The notes under the pieces: generated by a model
Database searches by the model: none
What the model saw: the letters and a program-made list of their open reading frames with translations, nothing else
Told to the model about the DNA's origin: nothing
Origin: Zygnema cylindricum
Taxonomy: Eukaryota > Streptophyta > Zygnematophyceae > Zygnematales > Zygnemataceae
Assembly: GCA_037447655.1 (NCBI GenBank)
Contig: JBBHKE010003059.1
Coordinates: 126,001-190,000, forward strand
Direction: 5' to 3'
Length of the DNA stretch: 64,000 bases
Translations under genes and position numbers: made by a program
Shown: piece by piece, positions 63,831 through 64,000 of the stretch
How the letters are laid out: the number at the start of each line of letters is the position of its first letter
Numbering within the stretch: the stretch's first letter is position 1

Positions 63831-64000
63831 CCCCTCTCTCTCCCTCTCTCCCTTCTCTCTCTCTCTCCGTCTCTCTCTCCCTCTCTACCCCTCTCATTGT
63901 CTCTCTCCCTCTCTCCTCTTTCCCGTCTCTCTCCCACTCTTTCCCCCTCTCCTCGTCTCTCTCCCTCTCTCCTCTTTCCCCGTCTTTCTCCCACTCTCTC
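63830..64000. repeat. (CTCTCTCC)n pyrimidine array, running off the right edge
   Basis: CTCTCTCCCTCTCTCC-type units with a ~70 bp higher-order unit (CTCCTCTTTCCCCGTC recurring). Not coding. Confidence 0.9.

Overview
This is a nuclear window from a photosynthetic eukaryote of the green-plant lineage, probably a streptophyte-type alga. The evidence is plastid and mitochondrial genes with land-plant-like protein sequences and many spliceosomal introns, in an AT-rich genome full of small transposons and low-complexity arrays. The species cannot be named from the sequence. I assembled all gene models by hand from GT/GC-AG junctions, reading phase and family similarity.

Layout. 438-2228 (-): 5' part of homogentisate solanesyltransferase (plastoquinone synthesis), running off the left edge. 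3871-6818 (+): ribosomal protein uS14/S29, three exons. 14777-15631 (-): small two-helix membrane protein, unknown. 20362-21648 (-): mitochondria-targeted single-span coiled-coil protein, unknown. 24621-33376 (+): GT92-like glycosyltransferase, 12 exons. 37106-45277 (-): Mg-protoporphyrin IX methyltransferase CHLM (chlorophyll synthesis), 11 exons. 47884-52433 (-): OMA1-type mitochondrial M48 protease, 6 exons. 54378-62023 (+): Tas-like aldo/keto reductase with a probable transit peptide, 8 exons. The genes are independent housekeeping and organellar functions, not a cluster or operon.

Between and inside the genes lie at least five families of small dispersed repeats, mostly MITE-like: an abundant TACACCG-ended family; a GGGTATGTCCCC-ended, TAA-flanked PIF/Harbinger-like family; a family ending in a short hairpin; a ~150 bp family; and a hAT-like family. 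Purine/pyrimidine satellites are also common.

The most unusual signal is a recurring pattern: exon edges, with their splice sites, are repeated as degenerate tandem copies in the adjacent intron or flank. I see it in five genes, more weakly in a sixth, and at both donors and acceptors; it also covers a start-codon exon and a stop-codon exon. Some copies keep usable GT or AG sites. This looks like introns growing by local tandem duplication seeded at exon boundaries.

Two genes (OMA1, aldo/keto reductase) carry apparent single-base frameshifts at short homopolymers. These are more likely consensus errors than pseudogenization.
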